Positions 1 to 10,310 of a stretch of DNA of 64,000 nt are shown here, piece after piece (the first letter of the stretch is position 1; each line of letters opens with the position of its first letter). The notes under the pieces were generated by a model. It was not told where the DNA came from. It made no database searches and worked only from the letters and a program-made list of their open reading frames with translations. The stretch spans positions 650,926-714,925 of the forward strand of contig NZ_JAUOEM010000002.1 in assembly GCF_030540875.1 (NCBI RefSeq), written 5' to 3'. Made by a program: the position numbers and the translations under genes. This stretch comes from Flavivirga amylovorans (lineage in GTDB: Bacteria > Bacteroidota > Bacteroidia > Flavobacteriales > Flavobacteriaceae).

Positions 1-1
1 A

Positions 2-904
2 GAGAATGCCATTCGTTTGGTAACTATTTTAGGAGGATCTACCAATGCAGTATTACATTTCTTGGCTATAGCCAGAGCAGCGCAAATAGATTTTACTCTT
101 AAAGATTTTCAAGATATAAGCGATACAACACCATTTTTAGCAGATTTAAAACCTAGTGGAAAATACTTAATGGAAGATTTGCATGCTGTAGGAGGTATTC
201 CAGCGGTGTTAAAATATTTGTTGAAAGAAGGATTATTACATGGCGATTGTTTAACTGTAACAGGAAAAACATTAGCCGAAAACTTATTAGATGTTAATGA
301 CCTTTCCGAAGGACAGGATATTATAAAACCTTTAGAAAACCCTATTAAAGCAACAGGACATTTACGTATGCTATATGGAAATTTAGCAGAAGATGGAAGT
401 GTGGCTAAAATTACAGGAAAAGAAGGTTTGAGTTTTGTTGGTAAAGCGAAAGTGTTTAATAGTGAATACGACGCGAATGATGGTATTCGTGATGGATTGG
501 TAGAAAAAGGGGATGTCGTTGTTATTCGTTATGAAGGACCAAAAGGAGGACCAGGCATGCCAGAAATGCTAAAACCGACTGCTGCTATAATGGGGGCAGG
601 ACTAGGTAAGGATGTTGCTTTAATTACAGATGGTCGTTTCTCTGGTGGAACACATGGTTTTGTTGTGGGGCATATAACACCTGAAGCTCAAGAAGGAGGC
701 ACTATTGCATTTGTAAAAGATGGCGATATGATTACCATTGATGCCGAAACAAATAGTATTTCTTTAGAAGTTTCAGAAGAAGAATTACAGGAAAGAAGAC
801 AAAATTGGACAGCACCGAAATTAAAATTTGATAGAGGTGTTCTTTATAAATATGCAAGGTCGGTATCATCAGCATCAAAAGGATGTGTTACTGATGAATT
901 CTAA
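2..904 (+). CDS. ilvD: Dihydroxy-acid dehydratase, C-terminal part (5' end outside window)
   Basis: The frame is open from base 2, so the gene starts before the window and about the last 300 of roughly 560 residues are present. The enzyme removes water from dihydroxyacids in valine and isoleucine synthesis, in the cytoplasm, with an Fe-S cluster. Visible family motifs are [12 protein letters not shown] near the window edge and [11 protein letters not shown] towards the C-terminus. An apparent start at base 17 (TTG) lies inside the conserved core and is not the real start. It is followed 43 bp later by ilvB, as expected for an ilv operon. Confidence 0.96.
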   Translation, partial: ENAIRLVTILGGSTNAVLHFLAIARAAQIDFTLKDFQDISDTTPFLADLKPSGKYLMEDLHAVGGIPAVLKYLLKEGLLHGDCLTVTGKTLAENLLDVNDLSEGQDIIKPLENPIKATGHLRMLYGNLAEDGSVAKITGKEGLSFVGKAKVFNSEYDANDGIRDGLVEKGDVVVIRYEGPKGGPGMPEMLKPTAAIMGAGLGKDVALITDGRFSGGTHGFVVGHITPEAQEGGTIAFVKDGDMITIDAETNSISLEVSEEELQERRQNWTAPKLKFDRGVLYKYARSVSSASKGCVTDEF

Positions 905-916
905 ATAGATATTTTT

Positions 917-942
917 TCATTTCTGCGAAGGCGGAAATCTCA
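917..942. repeat. Interspersed palindromic repeat, family A (degenerate copy)
   Basis: A short inverted repeat of the type TCATTCCTGCGAAGGCAGGA lies in the ilvD-ilvB gap. Related copies are at 23485, 35094, 51081 and 55854, always between genes. Confidence 0.6.
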
Positions 943-947
943 ATTTA

Positions 948-2687
948 ATGAGTATGGATACAGAAACAGCAAATAAAACACGGGAAGTGCTAAGTAAAAC
1001 AGAACGAATTACAGGTAGTGAAGCTATTATTAAATGCTTGATAGCAGAAGATGTAGATATTCTTTATGGATATCCAGGAGGTGCTATTATGCCAGTTTAT
1101 GATGAGTTATATAAATTCAGAAATGAAATTCATCATGTATTAACGCGTCATGAACAAGGTGCAGCACATGCGGCTCAGGGATTTGCAAGAATTTCTGGTA
1201 GAGTTGGTGTTGCCATGGCAACATCTGGACCGGGAGCTACTAATTTAATTACAGGAATAGCTGATGCTCAAATCGATTCTACACCATTAGTATGTATTAC
1301 AGGGCAAGTACCATCTCATTTATTGGGTACCGATGCGTTTCAAGAAACAGATATTATTGGTATTTCTACACCCGTTACTAAATGGAACCACCAAGTTACA
1401 AAAGCATCAGAAATTCCAGAAGTTTTAGCCAAAGCATTTTATATAGCTAAAAGCGGTCGTCCTGGACCTGTGTTGATTGATATTACAAAAGATGCTCAGT
1501 TTGGAGAACTTGATTTTAAATACGAAAAATGTACAGGTGTAAGAAGTTATATTCCAACACCAAAAACCAATTTAGAATCGGTGAAGGCTGCTGCCGAATT
1601 AATTAATGCCGCAAAAAAACCAATGATTGTTTGGGGACAAGGTGTTATTTTAGGAGAAGCAGAAACAGAATTAAAAGCAGTTATTGAAAAAGCTGGTATT
1701 CCTGCTGCTTGGACTATTATGGGGGCTTCGGCAATACCAACATCGCATCCCTTAAACATTGGTATGGTTGGAATGCATGGTAACTACGCACCAAATAAAT
1801 TAACCAACGAATGTGATGTGCTTATCGCAATCGGAATGCGTTTTGATGATCGTGTTACGGGCAGTTTAGATACTTATGCTAAACAGGCCAAGGTGATTCA
1901 TTTTGAGATTGATCCAGCTGAAGTTAATAAAAATGTATATGCAGATGTAGCGGTATTGGGTAACTCTAAAGATAGTTTAACAGAATTATTACCATTGTTA
2001 AATGAAAATTCTCATGAAGCATGGCACCAAGAGTTTAAAGATTTATATGCTATAGAATTTGAGAAAGTAATTAAAGACGATCTTCATCCAACCAAAGAAG
2101 GATTAACGATGGGTGAAGTTTTAAAAGAAATAAATGTACAAAGTGGAGGTAACGCTGCTATCGTATCAGATGTTGGTCAACATCAAATGATTGCTTGTCG
2201 TTATTCAGAATTTAATAAAACTAAAAGTAATATAACTTCTGGTGGTTTAGGAACTATGGGATTTGCACTACCAGCAGCTATTGGCGCTAAAATGGCAGCG
2301 CCAGAACGTGAAGTAGTAGCAATAATTGGTGATGGTGGCTATCAAATGAATATCCAAGAGTTAGGCACTATCTTTCAACAAAAAGTACCTGTGAAAATTG
2401 TGGTATTAAATAATGAATTTTTAGGAATGGTACGTCAATGGCAACAGTTGTTTTTTGATAAACGTTATGCATCAACAGAAATGACAAACCCTGACTTTGT
2501 GACTATTGCTAAAGGATACCATATAGATGGAAAACGTGTTACTAAAAGGGAGGAATTAGCAGATGCTATTAAAGAAATGATAGCTTCTAAGGAGTCTTAT
2601 TTCTTAGAAGTGTGTGTAGAAAAAGAAGATAATGTATTCCCAATGATTCCTTCAGGAGCATCCGTTTCAGATATTAGGTTAAGTTAG
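948..2687 (+). CDS. ilvB: Acetolactate synthase, large (catalytic) subunit
   Basis: It condenses pyruvate with pyruvate or 2-oxobutyrate, the first common step of valine, leucine and isoleucine synthesis. The 579-residue length is usual. The ThDP N-domain carries the catalytic glutamate in RHEQGAAHAA (Glu69). A central domain follows, then the C-terminal ThDP domain with the Mg/ThDP motif GDG at about 461-463 followed by NN. An ATG at 948 and one at 954 are both possible starts; the first is used. The small subunit ilvN and then ilvC follow on the same strand, so this is the core of the ilv operon. Confidence 0.96.
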   Translation: MSMDTETANKTREVLSKTERITGSEAIIKCLIAEDVDILYGYPGGAIMPVYDELYKFRNEIHHVLTRHEQGAAHAAQGFARISGRVGVAMATSGPGATNLITGIADAQIDSTPLVCITGQVPSHLLGTDAFQETDIIGISTPVTKWNHQVTKASEIPEVLAKAFYIAKSGRPGPVLIDITKDAQFGELDFKYEKCTGVRSYIPTPKTNLESVKAAAELINAAKKPMIVWGQGVILGEAETELKAVIEKAGIPAAWTIMGASAIPTSHPLNIGMVGMHGNYAPNKLTNECDVLIAIGMRFDDRVTGSLDTYAKQAKVIHFEIDPAEVNKNVYADVAVLGNSKDSLTELLPLLNENSHEAWHQEFKDLYAIEFEKVIKDDLHPTKEGLTMGEVLKEINVQSGGNAAIVSDVGQHQMIACRYSEFNKTKSNITSGGLGTMGFALPAAIGAKMAAPEREVVAIIGDGGYQMNIQELGTIFQQKVPVKIVVLNNEFLGMVRQWQQLFFDKRYASTEMTNPDFVTIAKGYHIDGKRVTKREELADAIKEMIASKESYFLEVCVEKEDNVFPMIPSGASVSDIRLS

Positions 2688-2806
2688 TTGATAAAATAAG
2701 AACAAAGAATATAGAACAAAGAATAAAGATGATACACAGAGAACACTTTTTGCAAACAATGTAATTGTCTTTTCTCTTTCATCTTTCTTCTATTATCTTT
2801 TATAAA

Positions 2807-3340
2807 ATGAACGAAGAAATAAAATCATTCACGATTTCAATCTATACCGAAAATAATATAGGTTTATTAAATCGTATTTCTGCAATTTTTCAACGCAGGC
2901 ATATCAATATTGAAAGTTTAACAACGTCTCAATCAGAAATTGAAGGCGTAAACAGATTTGTCATTGTTGTAAACATTACCGAAGCTCAAGCTCAAAAAAT
3001 TATAGGACAATTTCAAAAACAAATTGAAGTTATTCGTGCCTATTATCATACAGAAGAAGAAACTATTTTTCAGGAATCTGGTATGTTTAAAATAAAATCT
3101 GATTTATTATTTAATGAACCACAAATTCAGAATATAATTAAAGAAAGTAATGCCAGAATAGTTACAGTAAACAAAGAATTCTTTGTTTTGGAAAAATCTG
3201 GTAGAAGAAATGAAATAGAATCACTTCGCAGAGATTTAAACATTTTTGGAATCATGCAATTTGTGCGATCTGGACGTATTTCAGTAACCAAAGAAGAAAT
3301 GAAAATAACAGAAATGCTTTTAGCATTCAATAATCAATAA
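2807..3340 (+). CDS. ilvN: Acetolactate synthase, small (regulatory) subunit
   Basis: This is the ACT-domain regulatory partner of IlvB that confers feedback control by valine in the family. The N-terminal ACT domain ([19 protein letters not shown] region, about residues 7-80) and the C-terminal small-subunit domain are both present in 177 residues. The frame is open further up to a TTG at 2765, but those 14 residues are an unrelated pyrimidine-tract translation, so the ATG at 2807 is chosen. The ilvB-ilvN gap holds a purine-rich tract followed by a pyrimidine-rich tract. ilvC starts 16 bp after the stop. Confidence 0.94.
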   Translation: MNEEIKSFTISIYTENNIGLLNRISAIFQRRHINIESLTTSQSEIEGVNRFVIVVNITEAQAQKIIGQFQKQIEVIRAYYHTEEETIFQESGMFKIKSDLLFNEPQIQNIIKESNARIVTVNKEFFVLEKSGRRNEIESLRRDLNIFGIMQFVRSGRISVTKEEMKITEMLLAFNNQ

Positions 3341-3356
3341 CAACAATAAAATTAAA

Positions 3357-4832
3357 ATGGGAAATTATTTTAACACACTTTCACTAAGAGATAAACTAGA
3401 TCAATTATCAAAGTGTAGATTTATGGATGCTTCAGAGTTTTCAGATGGAGTAAACGCTTTAAAAGGTAAAAAAATAGTTATAGTAGGGTGTGGAGCTCAA
3501 GGGCTTAATCAAGGTTTAAATATGAGAGATTCTGGATTAGACATTTCTTATGCTTTACGGGATGCTGCAATTTCTGAAAAACGTGCCTCTTTTGTTAACG
3601 CATCAGAGAATGGATTTACGGTTGGTACTTACCAAGAGCTAATCCCATCTGCAGATTTAGTATTAAACTTAACACCAGACAAACAGCATACCAATGCCGT
3701 TAGTACAGTTATGCCTTTAATGAAAAAAGGAGCAACATTATCATATTCTCATGGATTTAATATTGTTGAGGAGGGTATGCAAATTCGTAAAGATCTTACC
3801 GTAATCATGGTAGCACCTAAATCTCCAGGTAGTGAAGTACGTGAAGAATATAAGCGTGGTTTTGGTGTGCCAACACTAATTGCTGTGCATGAAGAGAACG
3901 ATCCAGAGGGAAAAGGTTGGGCGCAAGCAAAGGCTTATGCAGCTGCAACTGGAGGAGATAAAGCAGGTGTTTTAGCATCGTCTTTTATTGCTGAGGTTAA
4001 ATCTGATTTAATGGGTGAACAAACCATTCTTTGTGGTTTGTTACAAACTGGATCTATCCTTTGTTTTGATAAAATGGTTGAAGAAGGAATTGATCCAGGA
4101 TATGCTTCAAAATTAATTCAATACGGATGGGAAACAGTAACTGAAGGTCTTAAATATGGAGGTGTCACCAATATGATGGATCGTTTATCTAACCCAGCAA
4201 AAATTAAAGCTTTCGAATTATCTGAAGAATTAAAAGATATTATGCGTCCATTATTCCAAAAACATATGGATGATATTATGGAAGGAAATTTCTCTAAAGG
4301 CATGATGGAAGATTGGGCTAATGATGATAAAAACCTATTGGGTTGGAGAGCTGCAACAGGAGAAACTGCTTTCGAAAAAACACCAGCTGGAGATATTGAG
4401 ATTTCAGAGCAAGAATATTATGATAATGGTGTGTTAATGGTAGCGTTTGTTCGTGCAGGTGTTGAATTGGCTTTTGAAGCGATGACAGAATCTGGAATTA
4501 TTGATGCTTCTGCTTATTATGAGTCTTTACACGAAACACCACTTATTGCAAATACGATTGCAAGAAAGAAGTTATATGAAATGAACAGTGTAATCTCTGA
4601 TACAGCTGAATACGGTTGTTACCTATTTGATCACGCTTGTAAGCCTTTATTAACAGACTTTATGAAGAATATCAAGACAGATGTTATTGGTAAAGCGTAT
4701 GCTAAAGATAATGGTACAGGTGTAGATAATGCTAAACTTATTGAAATCAATAAAGTTTTAAGAGACCATCCAGTTGAAAAAGTAGGTGAGTTTTTGAGAT
4801 CATCTATGACAGCTATGAAGCCAATAGTTTAG
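3357..4832 (+). CDS. ilvC: Ketol-acid reductoisomerase (class II, long form)
   Basis: It converts acetolactate or acetohydroxybutyrate to the dihydroxy acid using NADPH and Mg. The 491-residue length matches the long class II type of Escherichia coli and plants, which has a duplicated C-terminal domain. The nucleotide-binding stretch [18 protein letters not shown] (about residues 42-60) is essentially the enterobacterial one. Two copies of the knotted C-terminal domain occupy about 210-480. It lies between ilvN and ilvA on the same strand. Confidence 0.97.
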   Translation: MGNYFNTLSLRDKLDQLSKCRFMDASEFSDGVNALKGKKIVIVGCGAQGLNQGLNMRDSGLDISYALRDAAISEKRASFVNASENGFTVGTYQELIPSADLVLNLTPDKQHTNAVSTVMPLMKKGATLSYSHGFNIVEEGMQIRKDLTVIMVAPKSPGSEVREEYKRGFGVPTLIAVHEENDPEGKGWAQAKAYAAATGGDKAGVLASSFIAEVKSDLMGEQTILCGLLQTGSILCFDKMVEEGIDPGYASKLIQYGWETVTEGLKYGGVTNMMDRLSNPAKIKAFELSEELKDIMRPLFQKHMDDIMEGNFSKGMMEDWANDDKNLLGWRAATGETAFEKTPAGDIEISEQEYYDNGVLMVAFVRAGVELAFEAMTESGIIDASAYYESLHETPLIANTIARKKLYEMNSVISDTAEYGCYLFDHACKPLLTDFMKNIKTDVIGKAYAKDNGTGVDNAKLIEINKVLRDHPVEKVGEFLRSSMTAMKPIV

Positions 4833-4853
4833 TAAATGAAATGATAGTTTTTC

Positions 4854-4885
4854 AGACCAGTCTGGTTTTAAAACCAAATTGGTCT
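4854..4885. repeat. Interspersed palindromic repeat, family C
   Basis: A 32-bp imperfect palindrome with ends AGACCA/TGGTCT around TGGTTTTAAAACCA lies between ilvC and ilvA. It resembles the better preserved copies at 34035 and 39256 in the arginine operon. Confidence 0.6.
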
Positions 4886-4905
4886 CATTAACATAAATAT
4901 ATATT

Positions 4906-6171
4906 ATGAACAAGGAGGACAAAACATATTTTCCTAGTATTGATAATATAAAGGTAGCTGCCGATACTATTAAAAAAGTATCGGCAGTTACGCCTTTAAG
5001 CCTTAGCTTAAGGCATTCCGATTATTTTAATGCTAACATTTTTTTAAAACGCGAAGACTTACAACAAGTACGCTCTTATAAAATTAGAGGTGCTTATAAT
5101 AAAATAAGTTCATTAACACCAGAACAATCTAAAAAAGGCGTTGTTTGTGCTAGTGCGGGAAACCATGCACAAGGCGTTGCATTGTCTTGTAAATTATTAC
5201 AGATTGAAGGTACTATTTATATGCCAGCTCCAACACCAAATCAAAAAGTAGAACAGGTTAAAATGTTTGGTGGAGATTTTATCGAAATTAAACTTATTGG
5301 TGATACATTTGATGATGCTTACCATGCGGCCATGCTAGAATGTGAGCAATTACATAAAACGTTTATTCACCCTTTTAATGATGAAAAAGTTATAGAAGGT
5401 CAAGCTACTATTGGCTTAGAAATTCTAGAACAATCTACGGCGCCTATAGACTATGTTTTTATAGCCGTTGGCGGTGGCGGATTGGCGGCAGGCTTATCTA
5501 CAGTTTTTAAGCAGCTATCACCGAAAACAAAAATTATAGGAGTCGAACCAGAAGGTGCCCCTTCTATGTCTGTGTCTATTAAAAATAATAAAAATACAGA
5601 GTTAGGTCAAATCGAAAAGTTTATTGATGGAGCTGCGGTAAAACGCGTTGGAGATTTAACGTTTTCAATTTGTAAAGAGAATTTACATGGTATGATAACG
5701 GTTCCAGAAGGGAAAGTATGTGAGACTATTTTAGAGCTTTACAATAAAGATGCTATAGTAGTAGAACCTGCAGGAGCATTAAGCATTTCTGCTTTAGATT
5801 TTTATGCCGAAGAGATAAAAGAAAAAAATGTGGTATGTGTTGTTAGTGGTAGTAACAATGATATTACCAGAACTTCAGAAATTAAAGAACGCGCCTTACT
5901 GTACGCTAATTTAAAGCATTATTTTATCATTAGGTTCCCACAACGTGCTGGTGCGTTAAAAGAATTTGTTGTAGATATTTTGGGAGAGAATGATGATATT
6001 ACCTATTTTCAATATGCTAAAAAAACAAATCGTGAAAATGGTTCAGCAGTTGTAGGTATTCAATTAAAATCTGCTACCGATTTAGAACCACTTATAAGCA
6101 AAATGAAGCGTCAAAATTTTTATGGCGATTATCTTAATAATAAACCAGATTTGTTTCAATTCTTGGTGTGA
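4906..6171 (+). CDS. ilvA: Threonine ammonia-lyase (threonine dehydratase), biosynthetic
   Basis: This PLP enzyme makes 2-oxobutyrate from threonine for isoleucine synthesis. The PLP lysine is in RSYKIRGAYN (about residue 57), the phosphate-binding glycine run is GGGGLAAGLS, and SGSNND is a fold-type II motif. A single C-terminal ACT-like domain (from about residue 340, FPQRAGALKEFV) makes this the shorter 421-residue form. It is the last gene of the ilv operon, 73 bp after ilvC. A hairpin follows at 6219-6253. Confidence 0.95.
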   Translation: MNKEDKTYFPSIDNIKVAADTIKKVSAVTPLSLSLRHSDYFNANIFLKREDLQQVRSYKIRGAYNKISSLTPEQSKKGVVCASAGNHAQGVALSCKLLQIEGTIYMPAPTPNQKVEQVKMFGGDFIEIKLIGDTFDDAYHAAMLECEQLHKTFIHPFNDEKVIEGQATIGLEILEQSTAPIDYVFIAVGGGGLAAGLSTVFKQLSPKTKIIGVEPEGAPSMSVSIKNNKNTELGQIEKFIDGAAVKRVGDLTFSICKENLHGMITVPEGKVCETILELYNKDAIVVEPAGALSISALDFYAEEIKEKNVVCVVSGSNNDITRTSEIKERALLYANLKHYFIIRFPQRAGALKEFVVDILGENDDITYFQYAKKTNRENGSAVVGIQLKSATDLEPLISKMKRQNFYGDYLNNKPDLFQFLV

Positions 6172-6218
6172 TATTTTTTAAACTAATATAAATCATATTG
6201 TCAGAAGGAGGAACGACT

Positions 6219-6253
6219 GAAGAATCTGAACAAATCTAAAATACAGATTCTTC
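6219..6253. terminator. Hairpin between convergent ilvA and Gfo/Idh gene
   Basis: GAAGAATCTG (6219-6228) and CAGATTCTTC (6244-6253) form a 10-bp stem between two convergent genes. It may end transcription from both sides, but it is also part of a composite interspersed repeat, since a family B copy follows at 6267. Confidence 0.45.
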
Positions 6254-6266
6254 GCCTTTGGTTTAT

Positions 6267-6297
6267 GCTGAGCGCAGCCGAAGTACTCTGAATGACA
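6267..6297. repeat. Interspersed repeat, family B
   Basis: Contains CTGAGCGCAGCCGAAGTACT and ends in AATGACA. Similar tracts occur at 24579, 40269 and 40388, all between genes. Confidence 0.5.
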
Positions 6298-6305
6298 AAA
6301 TTCCA

Positions 6306-7487
6306 TTATTCCTTCCAATACCGAATATCTTCATTATACATAGCATCTAAAGACAGTTGTACGGCTCTGGAAGTATTGGCTCCAGTAAGCACATTTGAAA
6401 GAGGTTGTTTGTTTTCTAAAATAGAATCCCTAAAATCTATTAAGGCTTGTCTACTTGGATCTAGGTGTGATACGTTTATTGGAAACCCTTTACCTTGTTG
6501 CTGACTGTTTCTAGTAGCTCCCGAAACACCATCTACGTCCGCTATTTCCTTTTTATACCCCTTTTCATAATAGATCCAAGCTTTAGCATAATCTAATAGA
6601 ATAGTGCCTTTACTGCCATGTATTTTTATTTGATAATCACCTAAAGCATTATTAGTTAAACAGGTGAATTTGGCTTTCACCCCACTTGGATATTCAAATA
6701 ACAAATGAATATTATCAAAGGTTTCTCTACCATCTTTCCAAAAATCAATACCGCCAGTTCCCATGATTTTTTTAGGATTTTCACCTAAGACCCAGTGTAT
6801 AAAATCAATTTGATGAGAGCAAAGCTCAGCTGTCATACCTCCAGAATATTCTCTGTACATACGCCAGTTTATGGCACGTTCTAAAGAAGGATCAGGAAGA
6901 GGTCTTCTCCAGTTGCCATTTCTATTCCATTGACATTCAAAAGAAGTTATTTGACCAATTTCTCCCTGTTTCAGAAGATCGACCACATGTTTATATAGTT
7001 TAGAACTATGATATTGATGACCTGTTTGAAAAATTGTTTTTGAATTTGAAACGCTATCTACAAGATTATTAATTCCTGTAAACCCTTTCGCCATTGTTTT
7101 TTCACAATAAATATGTTTCCCGGCATCTAAAGCATCAATAGCAATAGGAGCATGTGTGCTAAACGGAGTTGCTATTAGTACGGCATCGACATCTTTATTG
7201 TCTAATAGTTTTTTATAATTTTTATAAGCTTCAACTTTATTCGAAGCTCTAGAAATGCCTTGCTCTAATCGAAAGGGTAAAATATCACAGACAGCAGAAA
7301 CATGAATGCCTTGAATGTCGTTTAATATAGGGATAAGCCCGCCTCCTCTATTTCCTGAACCTATAATCCCAATATTAATAGTGTTGGTGGTACCGAATCG
7401 TTTTGGGATAGCACCTAAGGTAGTAGTACCAGCAATAATTCCAGCAGTTGCTATGCTGCTTTTTGTAATAAACTCTCTTCGTTTCAT
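6306..7487 (-). CDS. Gfo/Idh/MocA family oxidoreductase with Tat-type signal
   Basis: Predicted NAD(P)-dependent sugar oxidoreductase of 393 residues. The N-terminus KRREFITKSS followed by a hydrophobic stretch is a twin-arginine signal, so the enzyme is probably exported with its cofactor bound. A Rossmann domain follows (IGIIGSGNRGGG at about 37-48) with the family's EK-type motif in IYCEKTMAKG (about 127-136), then the Gfo/Idh C-terminal domain. It is the last gene of the minus-strand set DUF1080-Gfo-Gfo. In families of this kind the usual role is oxidation or reduction at C3 of a sugar. The substrate cannot be told from sequence. Confidence 0.85.
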   Translation of the reverse strand: MKRREFITKSSIATAGIIAGTTTLGAIPKRFGTTNTINIGIIGSGNRGGGLIPILNDIQGIHVSAVCDILPFRLEQGISRASNKVEAYKNYKKLLDNKDVDAVLIATPFSTHAPIAIDALDAGKHIYCEKTMAKGFTGINNLVDSVSNSKTIFQTGHQYHSSKLYKHVVDLLKQGEIGQITSFECQWNRNGNWRRPLPDPSLERAINWRMYREYSGGMTAELCSHQIDFIHWVLGENPKKIMGTGGIDFWKDGRETFDNIHLLFEYPSGVKAKFTCLTNNALGDYQIKIHGSKGTILLDYAKAWIYYEKGYKKEIADVDGVSGATRNSQQQGKGFPINVSHLDPSRQALIDFRDSILENKQPLSNVLTGANTSRAVQLSLDAMYNEDIRYWKE

Positions 7488-7527
7488 TAATTATAATTTC
7501 TAAATAGTCCTTTTTAAAGGGGGTAAT

Positions 7528-8874
7528 TTATATAGGTTTTATTTCCCAACCAGGTTCATATGTTCTTGACCATAATTTCATGGCATCACGATCGTAAATT
7601 CTACCAGTGATTTCATCTACTTCAAAAGATTTATTAATTCTCGAACTAATATTGGCGTAATGTGTTAACATTTGGCTAATAACACCTTGTTCTATGGGTG
7701 AAGTTAATGATTCTTTTCCTCTTATTGTTTGAAAAAAGTTTATGGAGTGTCTTGTAGAAAGACTGCCGCCACCGCCAAGAGCTAGACCATCTTCGATTCC
7801 TTGCAACAATTTGTCTCTAATTATTTTACCTTTAAGGTCATACAATTTATAACCATCTCTATCTATAAACACGACACCTTTGGAACCATAAATTAAAGTA
7901 CCCCTACCTGCTCCATATTTATCATATCCATTTCTACTTTGTCCGTCCCACTGAATGGTTTTGTTATTGGAAAACTTGAATGTAGCTTCCATAGTATCAT
8001 ACATTTCCCATCCATCATTTTGGTATTGAAATTTTCCTGAATATACATCTACATGTTCAGGGTATTTAACATCTAAAGCCCAGCGTGCAATGTCTAATTC
8101 ATGAGTTGCATTGTTGCCAGTTTCAGCAGTTCCATAATCCCATCCATACCAGTGCCAGTTGTAATTCCAGATATCATGCATATACGCTTTTCTTGGAGCT
8201 GGTCCTTGAAAAAGCGCCCAATCTAATCCTTCAGGAGGAGCCGCTTTTACTGGAATAGGAACTTTACCTCTGGAATTTGTGTAAAACGCAATGGCTTTAT
8301 AGGCATCTCCTATAATACCATTGTGAATGTCTTTAATGATTTCAGACGATTCCAAAGAAGACCGTTGCTGATTACCCATTTGGATATGCTTATTATATTT
8401 TTTTTGATAAGCAACAAGTAGCTCGCCTTCTCTTGGGTTATGGCTGCAAGGTTTTTCTAAATACACATGCTTATCGGCTTGCATGGCCATACACGCGCCT
8501 GGTGCATGCCAATGATCTGGTGTTGCCATAAAAACAGCATCTACTTTTTTATCATCTAAAATAATCCTAACATCATTTTCTAATTTAGGAGTATGATCGA
8601 TGAATTTTGAAAACCTGCCAGCTGCTTTTTCTCGTTGACTTTTCATCACATCACATAAGTACATGAGTTCAATATTATTTTTTTTATCTGAAATGGCTTC
8701 AACAAAACCTCCTAGGCGTCTTCCTAGTCCCTGAACAGCCACATGAATTCTGTCATTGGCTCCTATAATTCGTGAATAACTTTTTGCAGAGGCGCTTGTA
8801 ATACCTCCTGTGAGTGCTACGCCTAGAGCACCTGCGGATGCCTTTTTTATAAAATTTCTTCTATTTGAACTCAT
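7528..8874 (-). CDS. Gfo/Idh/MocA family oxidoreductase with Tat-type signal
   Basis: 448 residues. The N-terminus NRRNFIKKASAG plus an alanine/glycine-rich hydrophobic segment is a Tat signal, so export of the folded enzyme is likely. The Rossmann region starts near residue 45 (VAVQGLGRRLGG), and YLEKPCSHNPREG holds the conserved Lys of the family. It lies 12 bp downstream of the two-domain DUF1080 gene and 40 bp upstream of a second Gfo/Idh gene, so all three probably form one operon. Many secreted Gfo/Idh proteins of Bacteroidota sit beside DUF1080 proteins. The specific reaction is unknown. Confidence 0.85.
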   Translation of the reverse strand: MSSNRRNFIKKASAGALGVALTGGITSASAKSYSRIIGANDRIHVAVQGLGRRLGGFVEAISDKKNNIELMYLCDVMKSQREKAAGRFSKFIDHTPKLENDVRIILDDKKVDAVFMATPDHWHAPGACMAMQADKHVYLEKPCSHNPREGELLVAYQKKYNKHIQMGNQQRSSLESSEIIKDIHNGIIGDAYKAIAFYTNSRGKVPIPVKAAPPEGLDWALFQGPAPRKAYMHDIWNYNWHWYGWDYGTAETGNNATHELDIARWALDVKYPEHVDVYSGKFQYQNDGWEMYDTMEATFKFSNNKTIQWDGQSRNGYDKYGAGRGTLIYGSKGVVFIDRDGYKLYDLKGKIIRDKLLQGIEDGLALGGGGSLSTRHSINFFQTIRGKESLTSPIEQGVISQMLTHYANISSRINKSFEVDEITGRIYDRDAMKLWSRTYEPGWEIKPI

Positions 8875-8886
8875 ACTTATATAGTT

Positions 8887-10293
8887 TTAATTAAACTCTC
8901 TGATTTTTATACTTCTATAATGTACGGTGTCTCCATGGTCTTGAAGTAAGATATGTCCATTAGGCCATTGCCCAAATTTGGGCCAGTTTTTGTACTTGCT
9001 ATAAGCTACAAGGGCTCTGAACATTTGTGAGGATCTATCATATTCTATAACCTTTTCATTGTTTAACCAATGTTCAACATGCGCGCCTTTGACAACGATT
9101 CTTGCTTTGTTCCAAGCACCAATGCCTTTAAATTGTTTGCTTCTTCCAGATATCGAAAGATTTTCAGCTGTAATTAAATCGTAAAGAGATCCAATGGTTC
9201 TATTTCCATTAACACCAGCTTTTGAGTCAGGATGGTTTATGTCATCTAAAATCTGAAATTCACATCCAATAGCAGAACCAGACCCTTTATTAAGTTCGGC
9301 ATCTACAAAATATTTAATACCACTATTAGCGCCTTTTGTGATTTTAAATTCTAATTCTAATTCAAAACTACTGAAAACTTTTTCGGTAATAATATCTCCA
9401 GGACCAGTTGATTCAGCACCATCGGTTGATAAAATAGTTAATTCACCATTTTTAATATCCCAGCCAGATTCAGGGAAATAATCTTGTTTTGCACCCCTCC
9501 ACCCTTTGGAAGTTTTGCCATCCCAGAGTAAACGCCATCCTTTATCTATTTCATGCTCTGTGAGTTTATTAACTAAATAACTCATTTCTTTTACTTCGGG
9601 ATCTGAAGCCCAACGCTCTTTTTCTAAGTTATTTGTTTTAATTCTAATATTTTTCCATTTGATTTCTTTACCTACTCGGCTTACATCCGAATAGATTTCA
9701 TGTACCTGTAATCCTATAAACCCGGAAGCTGTTAAATCATCAATTAAATTTGAGCACTGGATACCATTTACCCATGTTCTGATAGTAGAACCAATGGCTT
9801 CAACTCTACATGTATTCCATACACCATTTTTAAAAGTTTTGCGCCCTTTTTGATTTAAAGATAACGGATACAACCAGCCTCTTTTTCCTTCTTCATATAT
9901 GCCCCCACTAAAAGCACGAGCAGTAGGATCCAACTCAAATTGATACCCATGAACCTGGCCTTTTTTATATTCCTTAAAACTATTTGATCTGAATTGAACA
10001 CCAGAATTAATGGTTGGATCTAATAGAACATCAAATTCTAAAATAAAATTACTGTATTCTTTTTCAGTGCATAAAAAACTATTTGGAGTTTCTGTTTTTG
10101 CAGTACCAATAATTTCTCCGTTTATAACTTTATAAAGAGCAGTTCCGTTTAATTGCTTCCAACCAGTTAGATCTTTCCCGTTAAAAAGAGATATCCATCC
10201 GTCTTCTAATGTTTGTGAATTTACAGTAATACCAGTAAAATTTATTACAAGAAAACTAGTAAAAAAAAGGATTTTAAATTGTAGTGCTTTCAT
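8887..10293 (-). CDS. Secreted protein with two DUF1080 (3-keto-glycoside hydrolase-type) domains
   Basis: 468 residues with an N-terminal signal peptide (hydrophobic run LFFTSFLVINFTGI). Two concanavalin-like DUF1080 domains follow, about residues 31-225 (starting GWISLFNGKDLTGWK) and 255-468 (starting GWRLLWDGKTSKGWR). The domain family is now associated with cleavage of 3-keto-glycosides by hydrolysis or by lyase/hydratase chemistry. Most members have one domain, so the tandem is notable. It is the first gene of an operon with two Tat-exported Gfo/Idh enzymes that could make or reduce the keto sugar. A 12-bp palindrome lies 18 bp upstream of the start. Confidence 0.85.
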   Translation of the reverse strand: MKALQFKILFFTSFLVINFTGITVNSQTLEDGWISLFNGKDLTGWKQLNGTALYKVINGEIIGTAKTETPNSFLCTEKEYSNFILEFDVLLDPTINSGVQFRSNSFKEYKKGQVHGYQFELDPTARAFSGGIYEEGKRGWLYPLSLNQKGRKTFKNGVWNTCRVEAIGSTIRTWVNGIQCSNLIDDLTASGFIGLQVHEIYSDVSRVGKEIKWKNIRIKTNNLEKERWASDPEVKEMSYLVNKLTEHEIDKGWRLLWDGKTSKGWRGAKQDYFPESGWDIKNGELTILSTDGAESTGPGDIITEKVFSSFELELEFKITKGANSGIKYFVDAELNKGSGSAIGCEFQILDDINHPDSKAGVNGNRTIGSLYDLITAENLSISGRSKQFKGIGAWNKARIVVKGAHVEHWLNNEKVIEYDRSSQMFRALVAYSKYKNWPKFGQWPNGHILLQDHGDTVHYRSIKIREFN

Positions 10294-10310
10294 GTTTGTT
10301 TTTACATTTC

